A stretch of DNA of 64,000 nucleotides from Blastococcus sp. CT_GayMR19 (GTDB lineage: Bacteria > Actinomycetota > Actinomycetes > Mycobacteriales > Geodermatophilaceae): contig NZ_SPQL01000007.1 in assembly GCF_004570385.1 (NCBI RefSeq), positions 181,732 to 245,731 on the forward strand, read 5' to 3'. The notes beneath the pieces were generated by a model, which made no database searches, was not told the origin of the DNA, and saw nothing but the letters and a program-made list of their open reading frames with translations. Both the position numbers and the translations under genes were made by a program. Below, piece by piece: positions 6,939-17,053 of the stretch. The first letter of the stretch is position 1. Every line of letters begins with the position of its first letter.

Positions 6939-8462
6939 TCAGGGCTCCTCGGCCAGCACGCGCTCGGCCGTCGGGACGGCGCGGGCGCGGTCGGCGGGCA
7001 CCAGGCCGATGCGGGTGCGGCGGTCCAGCAGGTCGGCCACGCTCCGCGCCCCCTCGTGGCGTACGGCGAACCGCAGCTCCCCCACCGTCTCGGCCCGGCC
7101 GTCGACCATCGGCTCGAGTCCCAACCCCGCCACGACCGGCGCCTCCGTCCCGTACCGAGCGACCAGCCGCGCCGGTGCCTCGATGCCCGCCAACGACGCA
7201 CGGGACGCCGCGCCCACCAGCGGCAACCGCGCCGTGCCCGAGCGAGCAGCACCCCGCCCCAGCCGCTCGACCACGGCGTCCACCGTCTCCTCGGCCATCG
7301 CCCGGTAGGTCGTCAGCTTTCCGCCGACCACCGACAGGACCGGTCCGTCCCACCGGAGCAGGTGCTTGCGCGAGAGGTCCGCGGTGGCATCGCCGGGGCC
7401 GGTGCCCGCCGAGTCCGGCAGCACCAGCGGACGCAGCCCGGCGTAGGAACCGACGACGTCCGAGTGCGACAGGGGCGAGGTCAGCACCTGGTTCACCGTG
7501 TCCAGCAGCTGCCGCACCTCGTAGTCGCTGGGCACCGGGTCGTCGTCCGGCACGGACCCGGACACCGGCTCGTCGGTGAGCCCGAGGTAGACCAGCCCGT
7601 CGGGCTGCGGCAGCGCGAACACGTACCGCGAGCGCGAGCCCGGCAGGGGCACGGTCAGCGCGGCCGTCGGCGACCCCAGGCGCGATCCCGGAACCACGAG
7701 GTGCGAGCCGCGCGACGGCACCAGCCGGATCGCCGGCGCCAGCCGCTGCGACCACACCCCCGCCGCGTTCACCACCGCCCCGGCCCGCAGCGTCAGCGCC
7801 TCGCCGTCGTCCAGCCCGAGGTGCACGTCGGCGCCGTCGACCGCGTCCACCGTCGCGCCGGTCAGCACCTGCGCGCCGTGGGCCGCGGCCGTGCGGGCCA
7901 GGGCGATCACCAGCCGGGCGTCGTCGACCAGCTGCCCGTCCCAGAAGACGACGCCGCCCCGCCCGGCCCGCACGCCCGGGACCAGCCGCGAGACCTCCGC
8001 CCGCGACACCCGCCGGGTCGACGGCAGCGACCCACGGCCGCCGGGCACCGAGCGCCGGATGAGGTCGGCGGCCCGACCCCCTGCCTCGGCGAGCGCGGTC
8101 ACCGACCGGCCGGCCACGTCCGGCACGAGGAACGGCAGCGGCCGGACCAGGTGCGGCGCGGTGGTCCCCGTGAGGACGGCGCGCTCGCGGGCGCTCTCCC
8201 GGGCCAGCCCGATCTCGCCGTGCGCCAGGTACCGGAGCCCGCCGTGCACGAGCTTCGACGACCACCGGCTCGTGCCCGAGGCGAGATCGGCGCGCTCCAG
8301 CAGCACGACCGAGAGCCCGCGGGCGGCCGCGTCCAGGGCGACCCCGGTGCCGGTCACCCCGCCACCCACCACGACGACGTCGACGGAGGAGCCGGACAGG
8401 TCGGCGAGCGCGCGGTCCCGGCGCAGGGCGGACAGCGAGCCGGGCAGCGGGCCGGTCACCAT
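6939..8462 (-). CDS. glpD: glycerol-3-phosphate dehydrogenase (FAD)
   Basis: 507 residues. N-terminal dinucleotide fold VVVVGGGVTGTGVALDAAAR (about residues 30-50) with LLERADLASGTSRWSSK, followed by LVHGGLRYLAHGEIGLARES, the hallmark of GlpD enzymes. Further conserved stretches are GSHLVVPGSRLG and DGPVLSVVGGKLTTYRAMAEE near the C-terminus. The enzyme oxidises sn-glycerol-3-phosphate to dihydroxyacetone phosphate at the membrane face and passes electrons to quinone. It is divergent from the alkyl-DHAP-synthase-like gene with only 35 bp between the starts, so the two are probably controlled together. Confidence 0.92.
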   Translation of the reverse strand: MVTGPLPGSLSALRRDRALADLSGSSVDVVVVGGGVTGTGVALDAAARGLSVVLLERADLASGTSRWSSKLVHGGLRYLAHGEIGLARESARERAVLTGTTAPHLVRPLPFLVPDVAGRSVTALAEAGGRAADLIRRSVPGGRGSLPSTRRVSRAEVSRLVPGVRAGRGGVVFWDGQLVDDARLVIALARTAAAHGAQVLTGATVDAVDGADVHLGLDDGEALTLRAGAVVNAAGVWSQRLAPAIRLVPSRGSHLVVPGSRLGSPTAALTVPLPGSRSRYVFALPQPDGLVYLGLTDEPVSGSVPDDDPVPSDYEVRQLLDTVNQVLTSPLSHSDVVGSYAGLRPLVLPDSAGTGPGDATADLSRKHLLRWDGPVLSVVGGKLTTYRAMAEETVDAVVERLGRGAARSGTARLPLVGAASRASLAGIEAPARLVARYGTEAPVVAGLGLEPMVDGRAETVGELRFAVRHEGARSVADLLDRRTRIGLVPADRARAVPTAERVLAEEP

Positions 8463-8497
8463 GATCGGCCCGGCGGAAGCACCGGCAGACTGTAGCG

Positions 8498-10150
8498 GTG
8501 CCCGAAGAACCGGAACTCACGATCCAGGGGTGGGGACCGACCGACCCCACCGACGCGGGCGGGGACGTCACCCGGGCCCTCCCGAAGCCCGCGCTCAAGT
8601 ACCTGACCCGCGAGCTGGGCTGGACGCCGCGGTCCACGCCGCCGGTCGCCGTCGACCAGATCCGGCTGGGGCCCTCCCGGCTGTCGGAGGAGGCCCGCTC
8701 GCGGTTCGTGGAGCTCCTCGGCGAGGAGAACGTCCGCACCGACCGCGACTCGCGGCTCCGCCGGGCCGGCGGGAAGAGCTACCTGGACCTGCTGCGCCGG
8801 CGCGAGGGCGACGCCTCGGACGCCCCGGACGCCGTCGTGCTGCCGGGCACCACCGACGAGACCGCCGCGCTGCTCACGGCCTGCGGCGACCTCGGCGTCG
8901 TCGTCGTCCCCTTCGGCGGCGGGACGAGCGTCGTCGGCGGGCTGGCCGGGGTGGACCCCGACGACCGGCCGTCGGTCGCGCTCGACCTGTCCCTGATGGC
9001 CTCCGTCCAGTCGCTCGACGTGCCGTCGTCGCTGGTCACGGTCGGGCCGGGCATGCGCGGGCCGGCGCTGGAGCAGGCGCTCGACCAGGCCGGGCTCACC
9101 TTCGGGCACCTGCCGCAGAGCTGGGAGTTCGCCACCGTGGGCGGGTACGCGGCCACCCGCTCGGCCGGCCAGAACTCGACCGGGGTCGGCCGCTTCGACG
9201 AGCTGGTGGCCGGGCTGACCCTCGCCACGCCGTCCGGGGTGCTGGAGCTCGGCTCCCCGCCCGCATCGGCCGCCGGCCCCGACCTGCTGGGCCTGGCGCT
9301 GGGCTCCGAGGGCACGCTCGGCGTCATCACCGAGGTGACGCTGCGGGTCCGCCCGAAGCCGCAGTCCTGCGCGTACGAGGGCTGGTCGTTCCGGTCCTGG
9401 GCCGCGGGGCTGGCCGCGCTGCAGCACCTGGCCCGGCACGACCTGCTGCCCGACATCGTCCGGCTGTCCGATCCGGACGAGACCCGGGCCAACCTCCTCA
9501 TGGCCTCCGGCACGGGCGCCAGGCTGCTGCGCGGGACCCTGCGGACCCGCGGCCACGGCGCCGGCTGCCTGCTGGTGCTCGGCTGGGAGGGGCTGCCGAG
9601 CATCGTGCGGGTCCGGAAGGAGGTGGCGTCCTCGCTGCTGCGGGACGGCGGAGCGGTCCGGCTCGGCCGCAGGATCGGGACGTCGTGGAAGGCGCACCGC
9701 TTCTCCGCCCCCTACCTGCGCGACCGGCTCATGGACGCCGGCCTGCTGGTGGAGACCCTGGAGACCGCGGCCACCTGGACGGCGCTGCCCACGGTGTACG
9801 ACGCCGTCCGCCGGGCCCTGCGGGAGTCGCTGACCCGCGACGGCCGGAAGCCGCTGATCATGAGCCACGTCTCGCACGGCTACCCGACCGGCGCCTCCCT
9901 CTACGTCACCGCGCTGGCCGACCTCGACGACGCGCTGCCGATCCAGCAGTGGCTCACCGCCAAGCGGGCGGCGACCGACGCGCTGCTGGGTGCGGGCGGC
10001 ACGCTGACCCACCACCACGCCGTCGGCGCCGACCACCGCCCGTGGATGGAGCGGGAGATCGGGCCGCTGGGCGTCGAGGTGCTGCGCGCGGTCAAGCAGC
10101 GCCTCGACCCGCAGGGGATCTGCAACCCCGGCGTCCTGCTGCCCGACTGA
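8498..10150 (+). CDS. FAD-linked oxidase related to alkyldihydroxyacetonephosphate synthase
   Basis: 550 residues. An FAD_binding_4 (PCMH-type) domain has PFGGGTSVVGGLAG (about residue 138) and GHLPQSWEFATVGGYAATRSAGQNSTG; a C-terminal FAD-oxidase domain ends LDPQGICNPGVLLP. The motif THHHAVG matches the active-site histidines of alkyl-DHAP synthase, and the N-terminal RALPKPALKYLTRELGW is also typical. Eukaryotic AGPS makes ether lipids from acyl-DHAP; actinobacterial homologues are of uncertain reaction, but pairing with glpD, which supplies DHAP, agrees with a triose-phosphate substrate. GTG start without a clear Shine-Dalgarno sequence. Confidence 0.85.
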   Translation: MPEEPELTIQGWGPTDPTDAGGDVTRALPKPALKYLTRELGWTPRSTPPVAVDQIRLGPSRLSEEARSRFVELLGEENVRTDRDSRLRRAGGKSYLDLLRRREGDASDAPDAVVLPGTTDETAALLTACGDLGVVVVPFGGGTSVVGGLAGVDPDDRPSVALDLSLMASVQSLDVPSSLVTVGPGMRGPALEQALDQAGLTFGHLPQSWEFATVGGYAATRSAGQNSTGVGRFDELVAGLTLATPSGVLELGSPPASAAGPDLLGLALGSEGTLGVITEVTLRVRPKPQSCAYEGWSFRSWAAGLAALQHLARHDLLPDIVRLSDPDETRANLLMASGTGARLLRGTLRTRGHGAGCLLVLGWEGLPSIVRVRKEVASSLLRDGGAVRLGRRIGTSWKAHRFSAPYLRDRLMDAGLLVETLETAATWTALPTVYDAVRRALRESLTRDGRKPLIMSHVSHGYPTGASLYVTALADLDDALPIQQWLTAKRAATDALLGAGGTLTHHHAVGADHRPWMEREIGPLGVEVLRAVKQRLDPQGICNPGVLLPD

Positions 10151-10155
10151 GCACG

Positions 10156-10188
10156 GGCCGGGAGCGCAGGGTGGCCGCGCTCCCGGCC
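10156..10188. terminator. bidirectional terminator hairpin
   Basis: Perfect 12-bp stem (arms 10156-10167 GGCCGGGAGCGC and 10177-10188) with a 9-base loop. It lies between the stop codons of the convergent AGPS-like gene and the FAD oxidase gene. Confidence 0.75.
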
Positions 10189-10193
10189 GCTCG

Positions 10194-11642
10194 TCAGATG
10201 GCGTGGCCGAAGGAGAAGACGCCCGCCGGGTCGACGGTGCGCTTGACCGCCATGAGCCGCCGCTGCGTCTCCGCCGGGTAGGCGTTCAGCACCTCCGCCG
10301 GACCGGTGACGTCACCGAGGAAGTTGGTCAGCACCCCCGGCGCCGCCCACGGCATGAGCGCGCGCAGCACGCCCTTGCCGACCGCGGGGACGACCTCCGC
10401 CAGCTCGGGGACGGCGGGGCCGAGGACCAGCACCGAGTACGCGCCCTCGCGTCCGGCGACCGCGTTCGGCACAGCTGCCGGCCGGCCCAGCGCCCCGCCC
10501 ATGAGCCGGATCTCGGCCATGATCAGCGGGATCTGGACCTGCGGGCCGGCGGCCTCGAGCAGCGCCTCGACCGTCTCGTCGGTCAGCTCCGCGAGCAGCA
10601 TGCCCTTCTCCCAGGCCGGCAGCGGGTCGACCGGGTCCATGTGGATCGAGTCCATCTCGGTGGGCAGGATCGGGCCGACGAAGCCGAGCAGGATCGTCCC
10701 GGTCGCCTTCATCGGCGCGATCAGCCGCTCAGCCTCCTCGACGTCCTTCCCGGAGTAGGCGTAGCGGAGGTGGACGACGGTCTGTCCGCGCAGCGGCGGG
10801 GGCAGCTCCTCCATCGGGGGCATCCGCAGGATCGCCACCGAGGTGCTGACCTCCTCCGGCAGCTCCGGCGCCCACTCGCGGAAGGCGTGCAGGACCGCGG
10901 CGGCGTCGGCACCGGCGAAGAAGATGCCGCCGGCGTAGAGCGACCCGACCGGCACCAGCTCGATCTCCAGCGCCGTCACGATGCCGAGGTTGCCCTTGCC
11001 GCCCCGGACGGCCCAGAACAGCTCGGGTTCCGCCTCCGCGGTGACCCTGCGCAGCCGGCCGTCGGCGGTCACGATCTCGACGGCGGTGATGTGGTCGGCC
11101 GCGAAACCGTGCTTGCGCCCCAGGGAACCCATGCCGCCGCCGAGCGAGTAACCGACGACGCCGACGTCGGACGACGATCCGCACAGACCCGCCAGCTCGA
11201 ACTCGGCCGCGGCCTCCAGCACCCGGTGCCACTTGACCCCGGCCTGGACGCGGGCGATGCGGCGGTCGGGGTCGATGGCCACGCCCTGCATCCGGCGGGT
11301 GGTGATCATCAGCGAGCCGGCGGCGTTGCGCACCGGGCCGTGGCCGGTGGCCTGGACGGCGACCTTCAGGTCGTGCGCCACCGCCCAGGAGACGGCCGCC
11401 ACGACGTCGGCGGCGCAGGTGGCGCCCACGGCGATCGCCGGGGTGTGCTGGACCGCCAGGTTCCACGTGGCGACCTCGGCGGCCATGCCGTCGTCGCCGG
11501 CGGCGTGGACCGGACCGTGGACGCGGCTGCGGAGGTCGTCGACGTCGGCTGCCGGGATCGACGGAGCCAGCGTGTCCAGGACGTCGTCGTGGATGGTGGC
11601 GACCAGGTACTCGGGCTCGTCGTGGAGCTCGGTGATGCTCAT
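10194..11642 (-). CDS. FAD-binding oxidoreductase, BBE family, bicovalent-flavin type
   Basis: 482 residues. PCMH FAD domain with VQATGHGPVRNAAG and LCGSSSDVGVVGYSLGGGMG, then EIVTADGRLRRV and GGKGNLGIVTALEIELVPV. The C-terminal berberine-bridge-like segment ends VKRTVDPAGVFSFGHAI. The His in TGHG and the Cys in LCGSS match the positions that bind FAD covalently (8-alpha-histidyl and 6-S-cysteinyl) in glucooligosaccharide- and berberine-bridge-type oxidases, so bicovalent attachment is likely. The substrate is unknown; sugars and secondary metabolites are both common. ATG 11642 follows AGAGGAAA. No pathway genes are adjacent. Confidence 0.85.
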   Translation of the reverse strand: MSITELHDEPEYLVATIHDDVLDTLAPSIPAADVDDLRSRVHGPVHAAGDDGMAAEVATWNLAVQHTPAIAVGATCAADVVAAVSWAVAHDLKVAVQATGHGPVRNAAGSLMITTRRMQGVAIDPDRRIARVQAGVKWHRVLEAAAEFELAGLCGSSSDVGVVGYSLGGGMGSLGRKHGFAADHITAVEIVTADGRLRRVTAEAEPELFWAVRGGKGNLGIVTALEIELVPVGSLYAGGIFFAGADAAAVLHAFREWAPELPEEVSTSVAILRMPPMEELPPPLRGQTVVHLRYAYSGKDVEEAERLIAPMKATGTILLGFVGPILPTEMDSIHMDPVDPLPAWEKGMLLAELTDETVEALLEAAGPQVQIPLIMAEIRLMGGALGRPAAVPNAVAGREGAYSVLVLGPAVPELAEVVPAVGKGVLRALMPWAAPGVLTNFLGDVTGPAEVLNAYPAETQRRLMAVKRTVDPAGVFSFGHAI

Positions 11643-11720
11643 CAGGGGGGTTTCCTCTGGGCAGTGCCGCGGCGGGCGCCGCGGGGATGATCTGGACGGG
11701 AGGAAGAGTCGCGACGACCG

Positions 11721-11753
11721 CTTGCCGGATACTTGCGGCGGACTTGCGGTGAC
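11721..11753. repeat. three 11-bp direct repeats upstream of arcA
   Basis: CTTGCCGG, CTTGCGGC and CTTGCGGT start at 11721, 11732 and 11743, one helical turn apart, in the 200-bp gap between the divergent FAD oxidase and arginine deiminase genes. Direct repeats with 11-bp phasing are a known architecture for response-regulator binding (for example PhoP boxes in Streptomyces), but this sequence is not one I recognise. The rest of the gap shows no gene. Confidence 0.4.
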
Positions 11754-11842
11754 CCGCCGGCGGGGGCTCCCCTCCGCGGCTGGGTCACGGCTCGGCCCTG
11801 CGGACGGGCGGAGGGACGACGGCCTGTGCGAGCCTCTGGACC

Positions 11843-13090
11843 GTGATCGAGACCGGGCCGGCCGACCGAGCTACGACCCCCGCCGTGGGCGCCACCAGCG
11901 AGGTGGGCCGGCTGCGCACCGTTCTGCTGCACCGCCCGGGGCCCGAGCTGCGGCGGCTCACCCCGCGCAACAACGACCAGCTGCTCTTCGACGGCGTCCC
12001 CTGGGTGGGGCGTGCGCAGGAGGAGCACGACGCCTTCGCCGCCGCGCTGACCGACCGCGGCGTCGAGGTGCTGTACCTCGACCGGCTGCTCGCCGAGGTG
12101 CTGTCCCTCCCGTCCGCCCGGGCCGAGCTGATCGCCGCGGCGGTGGACGACCCGCGGCTCGGCGGCACCCTGCAGCGCATCGCGACCGCGCATCTCGGTG
12201 ACCTGGCGCCCGAGGACCTCGCCGGCACCCTCATCGCGGGCCTCGCCCACGACGAGCTCCGCGGCGGGAGGGGGCTGGCCTACGAGGTCATGGACCGCGG
12301 CGACTTCGTCGTCCCGCCGCTGCCGAACCTGCTGTTCACGCGGGACTCCTCGGTCTGGGTGGCCGACGAGGTCGCGGTGACGTCGCTGGCCATGCCGGCG
12401 CGGCACCGGGAGAGCACGATCACCGCCGCCGTCTACACCCACCACCTGCGTTTCGCCGGCGTGGAGCAGCTCTACGGCGCCCGCCTCGAGCACCTCGAGG
12501 GCGGCGACGTCCTCCTGCTCGCGGAGGGGGTCGTGGCCGTCGGCGTCGGGGAGCGGACCACGCCCGGCGGCGCGGAGCGGCTGGCCCGCCGGGTGTTCGC
12601 CCGCGGACTGGCGCACACCGTCCTCGTCGTCCCGATCGCGCAGCAGCGGGCGACGATGCACCTGGACACGATCTGCACGATGGTCGACGTCGACGCGATG
12701 GTCATGTACCCCGCCGTCGCCCACTCGCTGATGGCCTGGACGGTGACCGTCCCCGACGGCTCCCCCGCCGAGGACGACCGCGCCGAGCTGTCGGTCACCG
12801 GGCCCCAGCCGTTCGTCGTCGCCGCGGCCGCCGCCATGGGGATCGACCGGCTGCGCGTCATCGACACCGGCCTCGATCCGGTCACCGCCGAGCGCGAGCA
12901 GTGGGACGACGGCAACAACACCCTCGCGCTGGCCCCGCGCCTGGCCGTGGCCTACGAGCGGAACACCGTCACCAACGCCGCGCTGGAGGCGGCCGGCATC
13001 GAGGTCGTGTCGATCGCCGGCTCGGAGCTGGGCAGCGGCCGCGGCGGCCCGAGGTGCATGTCCTGCCCCATCACCCGCGACCCGCTCTAG
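11843..13090 (+). CDS. arcA: arginine deiminase
   Basis: 415 residues, amidinotransferase fold. Conserved segments in order: [79 protein letters not shown] (His and Asp of the active site), and the C-terminal nucleophile Cys in [10 protein letters not shown]. The enzyme hydrolyses L-arginine to citrulline and ammonia. The usual partners arcB and arcC are not adjacent, so it may serve nitrogen supply or pH defence rather than the full fermentative pathway. The GTG start at 11843 lacks a clear Shine-Dalgarno sequence. It ends at paired palindromes that probably terminate it. Confidence 0.93.
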   Translation: MIETGPADRATTPAVGATSEVGRLRTVLLHRPGPELRRLTPRNNDQLLFDGVPWVGRAQEEHDAFAAALTDRGVEVLYLDRLLAEVLSLPSARAELIAAAVDDPRLGGTLQRIATAHLGDLAPEDLAGTLIAGLAHDELRGGRGLAYEVMDRGDFVVPPLPNLLFTRDSSVWVADEVAVTSLAMPARHRESTITAAVYTHHLRFAGVEQLYGARLEHLEGGDVLLLAEGVVAVGVGERTTPGGAERLARRVFARGLAHTVLVVPIAQQRATMHLDTICTMVDVDAMVMYPAVAHSLMAWTVTVPDGSPAEDDRAELSVTGPQPFVVAAAAAMGIDRLRVIDTGLDPVTAEREQWDDGNNTLALAPRLAVAYERNTVTNAALEAAGIEVVSIAGSELGSGRGGPRCMSCPITRDPL

Positions 13091-13092
13091 CC

Positions 13093-13116
13093 GGGACCTT
13101 CCGCGCGGAAAGTCCC
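13093..13116. repeat. family A palindrome, copy 1
   Basis: 24-bp near-perfect palindrome with core CTTCCGCGCGGAAAG, between convergent arcA and araA. Other copies lie at 28144, 45338 and 63786. Probably a bidirectional terminator. Confidence 0.7.
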
Positions 13117-13125
13117 GCCCCGGCG

Positions 13126-13183
13126 CCCGCTTTCGGTACCGGAAGCGGAGCCGTCCGGCTCAGCTTCCGGTACCGAAAGCGGG
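13126..13183. repeat. family B double palindrome forming a long hairpin
   Basis: Two GGTACC-centred palindromes in inverted orientation form a 21-bp perfect stem (13126-13146 with 13163-13183). The connecting 16 bases can pair again (AGCCG/CGGCT). Together with the family A copy 10 bp upstream, this makes a very strong structure between the convergent arcA and araA genes; a bidirectional terminator is the simplest role. Confidence 0.75.
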
Positions 13184-13190
13184 TCGGCGG

Positions 13191-14699
13191 TCAGAGGCCC
13201 TGGGCGAGGCGGTGGTAGGCGGCGCTCCAGCGCAGCTCCTTGGCGAGCGAGCGGCGCGTGGTGTCGGCGTCGATGAGCACGAGCTCGGTCGAGAACACCT
13301 CGGCGAGATCGGTCAGCTCGTCGGCGCCCAGCTGCGTGGTCAGCACCGTGTGGTGCGGGCCGCCGGCGGTGAGCCAGCCCTCGGTCGCCGTCGGGAAGTC
13401 CGGCCGGGGCTGCCACACCGCACGGGCCACCGGCAGGTTCGGGAGCGCCTCGGAGGGCTCGACGACGTCGATCTCGTTGGCCACCCAGCGGAACCGGTCG
13501 CCCAGGTCCGACCAGCCGATGACGACACCCTCGGCGGCGGCCGCGGTGAACACCAGCCGGGCCGGGTCCTCGCGGCCGCCGATGCCCAGCGGGTGCACCT
13601 CGAGCCGCGGCTTCTCCCCGGAGATGGTCGGGCAGACCTCGAGCATGTGGGCGCCGAGGATCCGCTCGTTGCCGGGGTCCAGGTCGTAGGTGTAGTCCTC
13701 CATGAACGACGTCCCGCCGGGGAGGCCGCTCCCGGCGACCTTCAGCACGCGCAGCAACGCCGAGGTCTTCCAGTCCCCCTCGCCACCGAAGCCGTACCCG
13801 TCGGCCATCAGCCGCTGGACGGCGAGACCGGGCAGCTGGCGCAGCCCGCCCAGGTCCTCGAAGTTCGTCGTGAACGCGCCGAAACCGCCGTCGACGAGGA
13901 ACGACCGCAGGGCCGCCTCGATCCGGGCCTGATAGCGGACGGCGTCGTGCTGCGGGCCGCCGGGCGCCACGTCGGACGACAGCTCGTAGAGGTCGCCGTA
14001 CTCCTCGATCAGCGCGTCGACGGCCTTGTCCTCGACGGCGTCCACCACCGCGACCAGGTCGTTCACGCCCCAGGTGTTCACCGACATGCCGAAGCGGATC
14101 TCGGCCTCGACCTTGTCGCCCTCGGTCACCGCGACGTTGCGCATGTTGTCGCCGAACCGGGCCAGCCTCAGGCCGCGCGCGGCGGCCGCGCCCGCCGCCG
14201 CCCGGGCCCACGACCCGATGCGGGCGCGCACGGCCGGGTTGGAGACGTGCCCGGACACCGTCGTCCGGGGGACGCGGAGGCGGGTGAGCATGAACCCGTA
14301 CTCCCGGTCGCCGTGGGCGGCCTGGTTCAGGTTCATGAAGTCCATGTCGATCGTCGCCCAGGGCAGGGCGGCGTCGGCCTGCGTGTGCAGGTGCAGCAGC
14401 GGCTTGCGCAGCGCGTCCAGCCCGGAGATCCACATCTTGGCCGGGGAGAACGTGTGCATCCACGTGATGACGCCGAGGCAGGAGTCGTCCTCGTTCGCCT
14501 CCCCCATCGCCCGGCGGATCGCGCCGGCGTCCTTGAGGACGGGCTTCCAGACCACCCGCACCGGCACCTCGGCGGCGTCCTCGAGCGCGGCCGCAACCCG
14601 CTGCGACTGCTCCGCGACCTGCTGGAGCGTCTCCTCGCCGTACAGGTTCTGACTGCCGGTCAGGAACCAGATCTCGCGACCTTCGAACGGGGCAGTCAC
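13191..14699 (-). CDS. araA: L-arabinose isomerase
   Basis: 502 residues, the usual family size. Begins [25 protein letters not shown]; conserved stretches include [55 protein letters not shown] and [18 protein letters not shown]. The metal site is expected from the Glu and His residues of FGGEGDW, SFMEDY and the later [10 protein letters not shown] region. It converts L-arabinose to L-ribulose. The GTG at 14699 is preferred because AAAGAGGA lies seven bases upstream; an in-frame ATG at 14717 overlaps the araD stop (ATGA) and is an alternative. It is the last gene of the araBDA operon. Confidence 0.94.
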   Translation of the reverse strand: MTAPFEGREIWFLTGSQNLYGEETLQQVAEQSQRVAAALEDAAEVPVRVVWKPVLKDAGAIRRAMGEANEDDSCLGVITWMHTFSPAKMWISGLDALRKPLLHLHTQADAALPWATIDMDFMNLNQAAHGDREYGFMLTRLRVPRTTVSGHVSNPAVRARIGSWARAAAGAAAARGLRLARFGDNMRNVAVTEGDKVEAEIRFGMSVNTWGVNDLVAVVDAVEDKAVDALIEEYGDLYELSSDVAPGGPQHDAVRYQARIEAALRSFLVDGGFGAFTTNFEDLGGLRQLPGLAVQRLMADGYGFGGEGDWKTSALLRVLKVAGSGLPGGTSFMEDYTYDLDPGNERILGAHMLEVCPTISGEKPRLEVHPLGIGGREDPARLVFTAAAAEGVVIGWSDLGDRFRWVANEIDVVEPSEALPNLPVARAVWQPRPDFPTATEGWLTAGGPHHTVLTTQLGADELTDLAEVFSTELVLIDADTTRRSLAKELRWSAAYHRLAQGL

Positions 14700-14713
14700 A
14701 GGGGAGTCCTCTT

Positions 14714-15394
14714 TCATCGTTGTCCGTACACGTTCTGGTACCGGGCGTAGAGCGAGTCGATGTCGGCCTGCGCGATGGGGATCGGCTCCCCGAGCTGGCG
14801 CGAGAGGTGCACGGTGCGGGCGACGTCCTCGGCCATGACCGCGGCCTTCACTGCGGCCTTCGCGGACGGCCCGATCGTGAAGACGCCGTGGTTCTGCATG
14901 AGCACGGCCGGCGAGCGGTGGTTCTCCAGGGTCGCCACGATGCCCTGCCCGATCGAGTCGTCGCCGATCAGCGCGAAGGGCCCGACGGGGATCGGGCCGC
15001 CGAACTCGTCGGCCATCGCCGTCAGCACGCACGGCACCTCCTCGCCGCGGGCCGCCCAGGCGGTCGCGTAGGGGCTGTGCGTGTGCACCTGCCCGTGCAC
15101 CCGGGCCAGGGTCCGGTAGACGTAGGCGTGCGCCGCGGTGTCGCTGGACGGCGCCCGGACGCCGTCCACGACCTCGCCGTCCAGATCGCAGACTGTGATG
15201 CCCTCCCAGTTCAGGGAGTCGTAGGAGACCCCGCTGCCCTTGATGACGAAGAGGTCCTCGCCCGGCACCCGTGCCGAGACGTTGCCCGCCGTCCAGGTCA
15301 CCAGCTCGTTGCGCACCAGCAGGGAATGCAGCCCCGCGACGTGCTCGCGCAGCTCCCGGTGCGTGCCGCGCTCGGTCAGGGTGGGAACGGTCAT
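14714..15394 (-). CDS. araD: L-ribulose-5-phosphate 4-epimerase
   Basis: 226 residues, class II aldolase fold. Contains [31 protein letters not shown], the zinc ligands [11 protein letters not shown] (residues about 94-97) and [20 protein letters not shown] with the third His. It interconverts L-ribulose-5-phosphate and D-xylulose-5-phosphate. It starts inside the kinase stop codon (ATGA overlap) and its own stop overlaps the next possible araA ATG, so translation of the three genes is coupled. Confidence 0.93.
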   Translation of the reverse strand: MTVPTLTERGTHRELREHVAGLHSLLVRNELVTWTAGNVSARVPGEDLFVIKGSGVSYDSLNWEGITVCDLDGEVVDGVRAPSSDTAAHAYVYRTLARVHGQVHTHSPYATAWAARGEEVPCVLTAMADEFGGPIPVGPFALIGDDSIGQGIVATLENHRSPAVLMQNHGVFTIGPSAKAAVKAAVMAEDVARTVHLSRQLGEPIPIAQADIDSLYARYQNVYGQR

Positions 15395-17052
15395 GCCGGC
15401 TGCTCCTCGGTCAGGACGGCGGAGGTCGTCTCGGTCTCGGCGGCCGGCGGGGTGCCGACCGCCAGGTGCTCCACGGCGGCCCGCTCGACCGGGAGTGCGG
15501 CGACGTACCGCCGCATGAACGCGTCGAAGCCCGCGACGTCGACCGGATCGGGTTCGACGGTCTGCAGGCTCGCGCCGGCGAAGACCGCGGTCTCCAGGTA
15601 GTCGGCCAGGCTCATGTCCGATCCGCTGGCGGCGAAGGCGGCCAGGACGGCGATGCCCCAGGCGCCCCCCTCGCCGGCGACGTCGCCGACCGAGACGGGG
15701 GTGTCGATGGCCGCGGCCAGGAAGCGCTGCCCGACGCCCGCGGTCTTGAACAGGCCGCCGTGCGCGAACATGCGGTCCAGCCGCACACCCTCGTCCTTCT
15801 GCAGGACGTCCATGCCGATCCGGAGCGTGGCGAGGGACGAGAACAGCTGCGTCCGCATGAAGGTGCTCAAGCTCAGCCGGCTGTCCGGGGACCGCAGGAA
15901 GAGCGGACGCCCCTCCTCGAGCCCGGTGATCGGCTCCCCGGAGAGGTAGTTGTAGGCCAGCATCCCGCCGCCGTCGCTCGCACCGTCCAGCGCGGCGGTG
16001 AAGAGGGTCTCGAAGACCTGGGACGAACTGACCTCGCTGCCCAGCGCCCGGGCGAACTCGGTGAACAGCCCGGCCCAGGCATCCAGCTCACTCGCCCCGT
16101 TGTTGCAGTGCACCATGGCCACCGGGTCCCCGGCCGGCGTGGTGACCAGGTCCAGCTCGCGGTGCACCCGGCCGAGCTCTCGCTCGAGCACGACCATGGC
16201 GAAGATCGACGTCCCGGCGGAGACGTTGCCGGTGCGCGGGGCGACCGAGTTGGTGGCGACCATCCCCGTGCCCGCGTCACCCTCGGGGGGGCAGAGCGGG
16301 ATGCCGGGGCGCAGCCGCCCGGTCGGGTCGAGCAGCGCCGCGCCCGCCGCGGTGAGCGTGCCGGCCTGCTGGCCGGCGATCGCGATGGCGGGCAGCAGCC
16401 CGGCCAGGCTCAGCTCGACGCCGGCCTCGGCGGCCAGCTGGTCGAACCGGGCCAGCATCGTGGCGTCGTACCCACCGGTGGCGGCGTCGATCGGGACCAT
16501 GCCGCTGGCGTCGCCGATCCCGAGGACCTTCTCGCCGGTGAGCTGCCAGTGCACGTAGCCGGCGAGAGTCGTCAGGTGATCGAGCCGGCCGACGTGCTCC
16601 TCGCGGTCCAGGATCGCCTGGTAGAGGTGCGCGACGCTCCACCGGTGCGGGATGTTGACGCCGAACTCCGCGCTGAGCCGCTCGGCGGCCCGGCCCGTGT
16701 TCGTGTTGCGCCAGGTACGGAACGGCGTGAGCAGCGCACCGTCGGCGTCGAACGCGAGGTAGCCGTGCATCATCGCCGAGACACCGAGGGCCCCCACCGA
16801 GGACAGCTCGACCCCGTGGCGTCGCCGCACGTCGTCGGCCAGGGCGGCGAGGCTCCGCTGCACCCCGGTCCAGACGGCGTCCAGCGAGTACGTCCACAGC
16901 CGGTCCACGAACTGGTTCTCCCAGTCGGAGCTGCCGACGGCGAGCGGAGCGGAATCCGGACCGATCAGCACCGCCTTTATCCGGGTCGACCCGAGCTCGA
17001 TCCCCAGGGCCGTGCGACCGCCGGTGATCGCTGCGCCGGCATCCGTCGTCAT
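15391..17052 (-). CDS. FGGY family carbohydrate kinase, probable L-ribulokinase
   Basis: 553 residues, two-domain FGGY kinase. N-terminal phosphate-binding motif [16 protein letters not shown] (residues about 16-31), [49 protein letters not shown], and [11 protein letters not shown] in the second domain. Place in the operon argues for phosphorylation of L-ribulose. The motifs ([12 protein letters not shown]) differ from the classical AraB type (GVDFGT-SGRAVV), so this is a non-orthologous ribulokinase, and araB is not assigned as the symbol. The ATG lies one base after the stop of a 40-codon ORF that looks like a classical AraB N-terminus. Confidence 0.85.
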   Translation of the reverse strand: MTTDAGAAITGGRTALGIELGSTRIKAVLIGPDSAPLAVGSSDWENQFVDRLWTYSLDAVWTGVQRSLAALADDVRRRHGVELSSVGALGVSAMMHGYLAFDADGALLTPFRTWRNTNTGRAAERLSAEFGVNIPHRWSVAHLYQAILDREEHVGRLDHLTTLAGYVHWQLTGEKVLGIGDASGMVPIDAATGGYDATMLARFDQLAAEAGVELSLAGLLPAIAIAGQQAGTLTAAGAALLDPTGRLRPGIPLCPPEGDAGTGMVATNSVAPRTGNVSAGTSIFAMVVLERELGRVHRELDLVTTPAGDPVAMVHCNNGASELDAWAGLFTEFARALGSEVSSSQVFETLFTAALDGASDGGGMLAYNYLSGEPITGLEEGRPLFLRSPDSRLSLSTFMRTQLFSSLATLRIGMDVLQKDEGVRLDRMFAHGGLFKTAGVGQRFLAAAIDTPVSVGDVAGEGGAWGIAVLAAFAASGSDMSLADYLETAVFAGASLQTVEPDPVDVAGFDAFMRRYVAALPVERAAVEHLAVGTPPAAETETTSAVLTEEQPA

Positions 17053-17053
17053 G

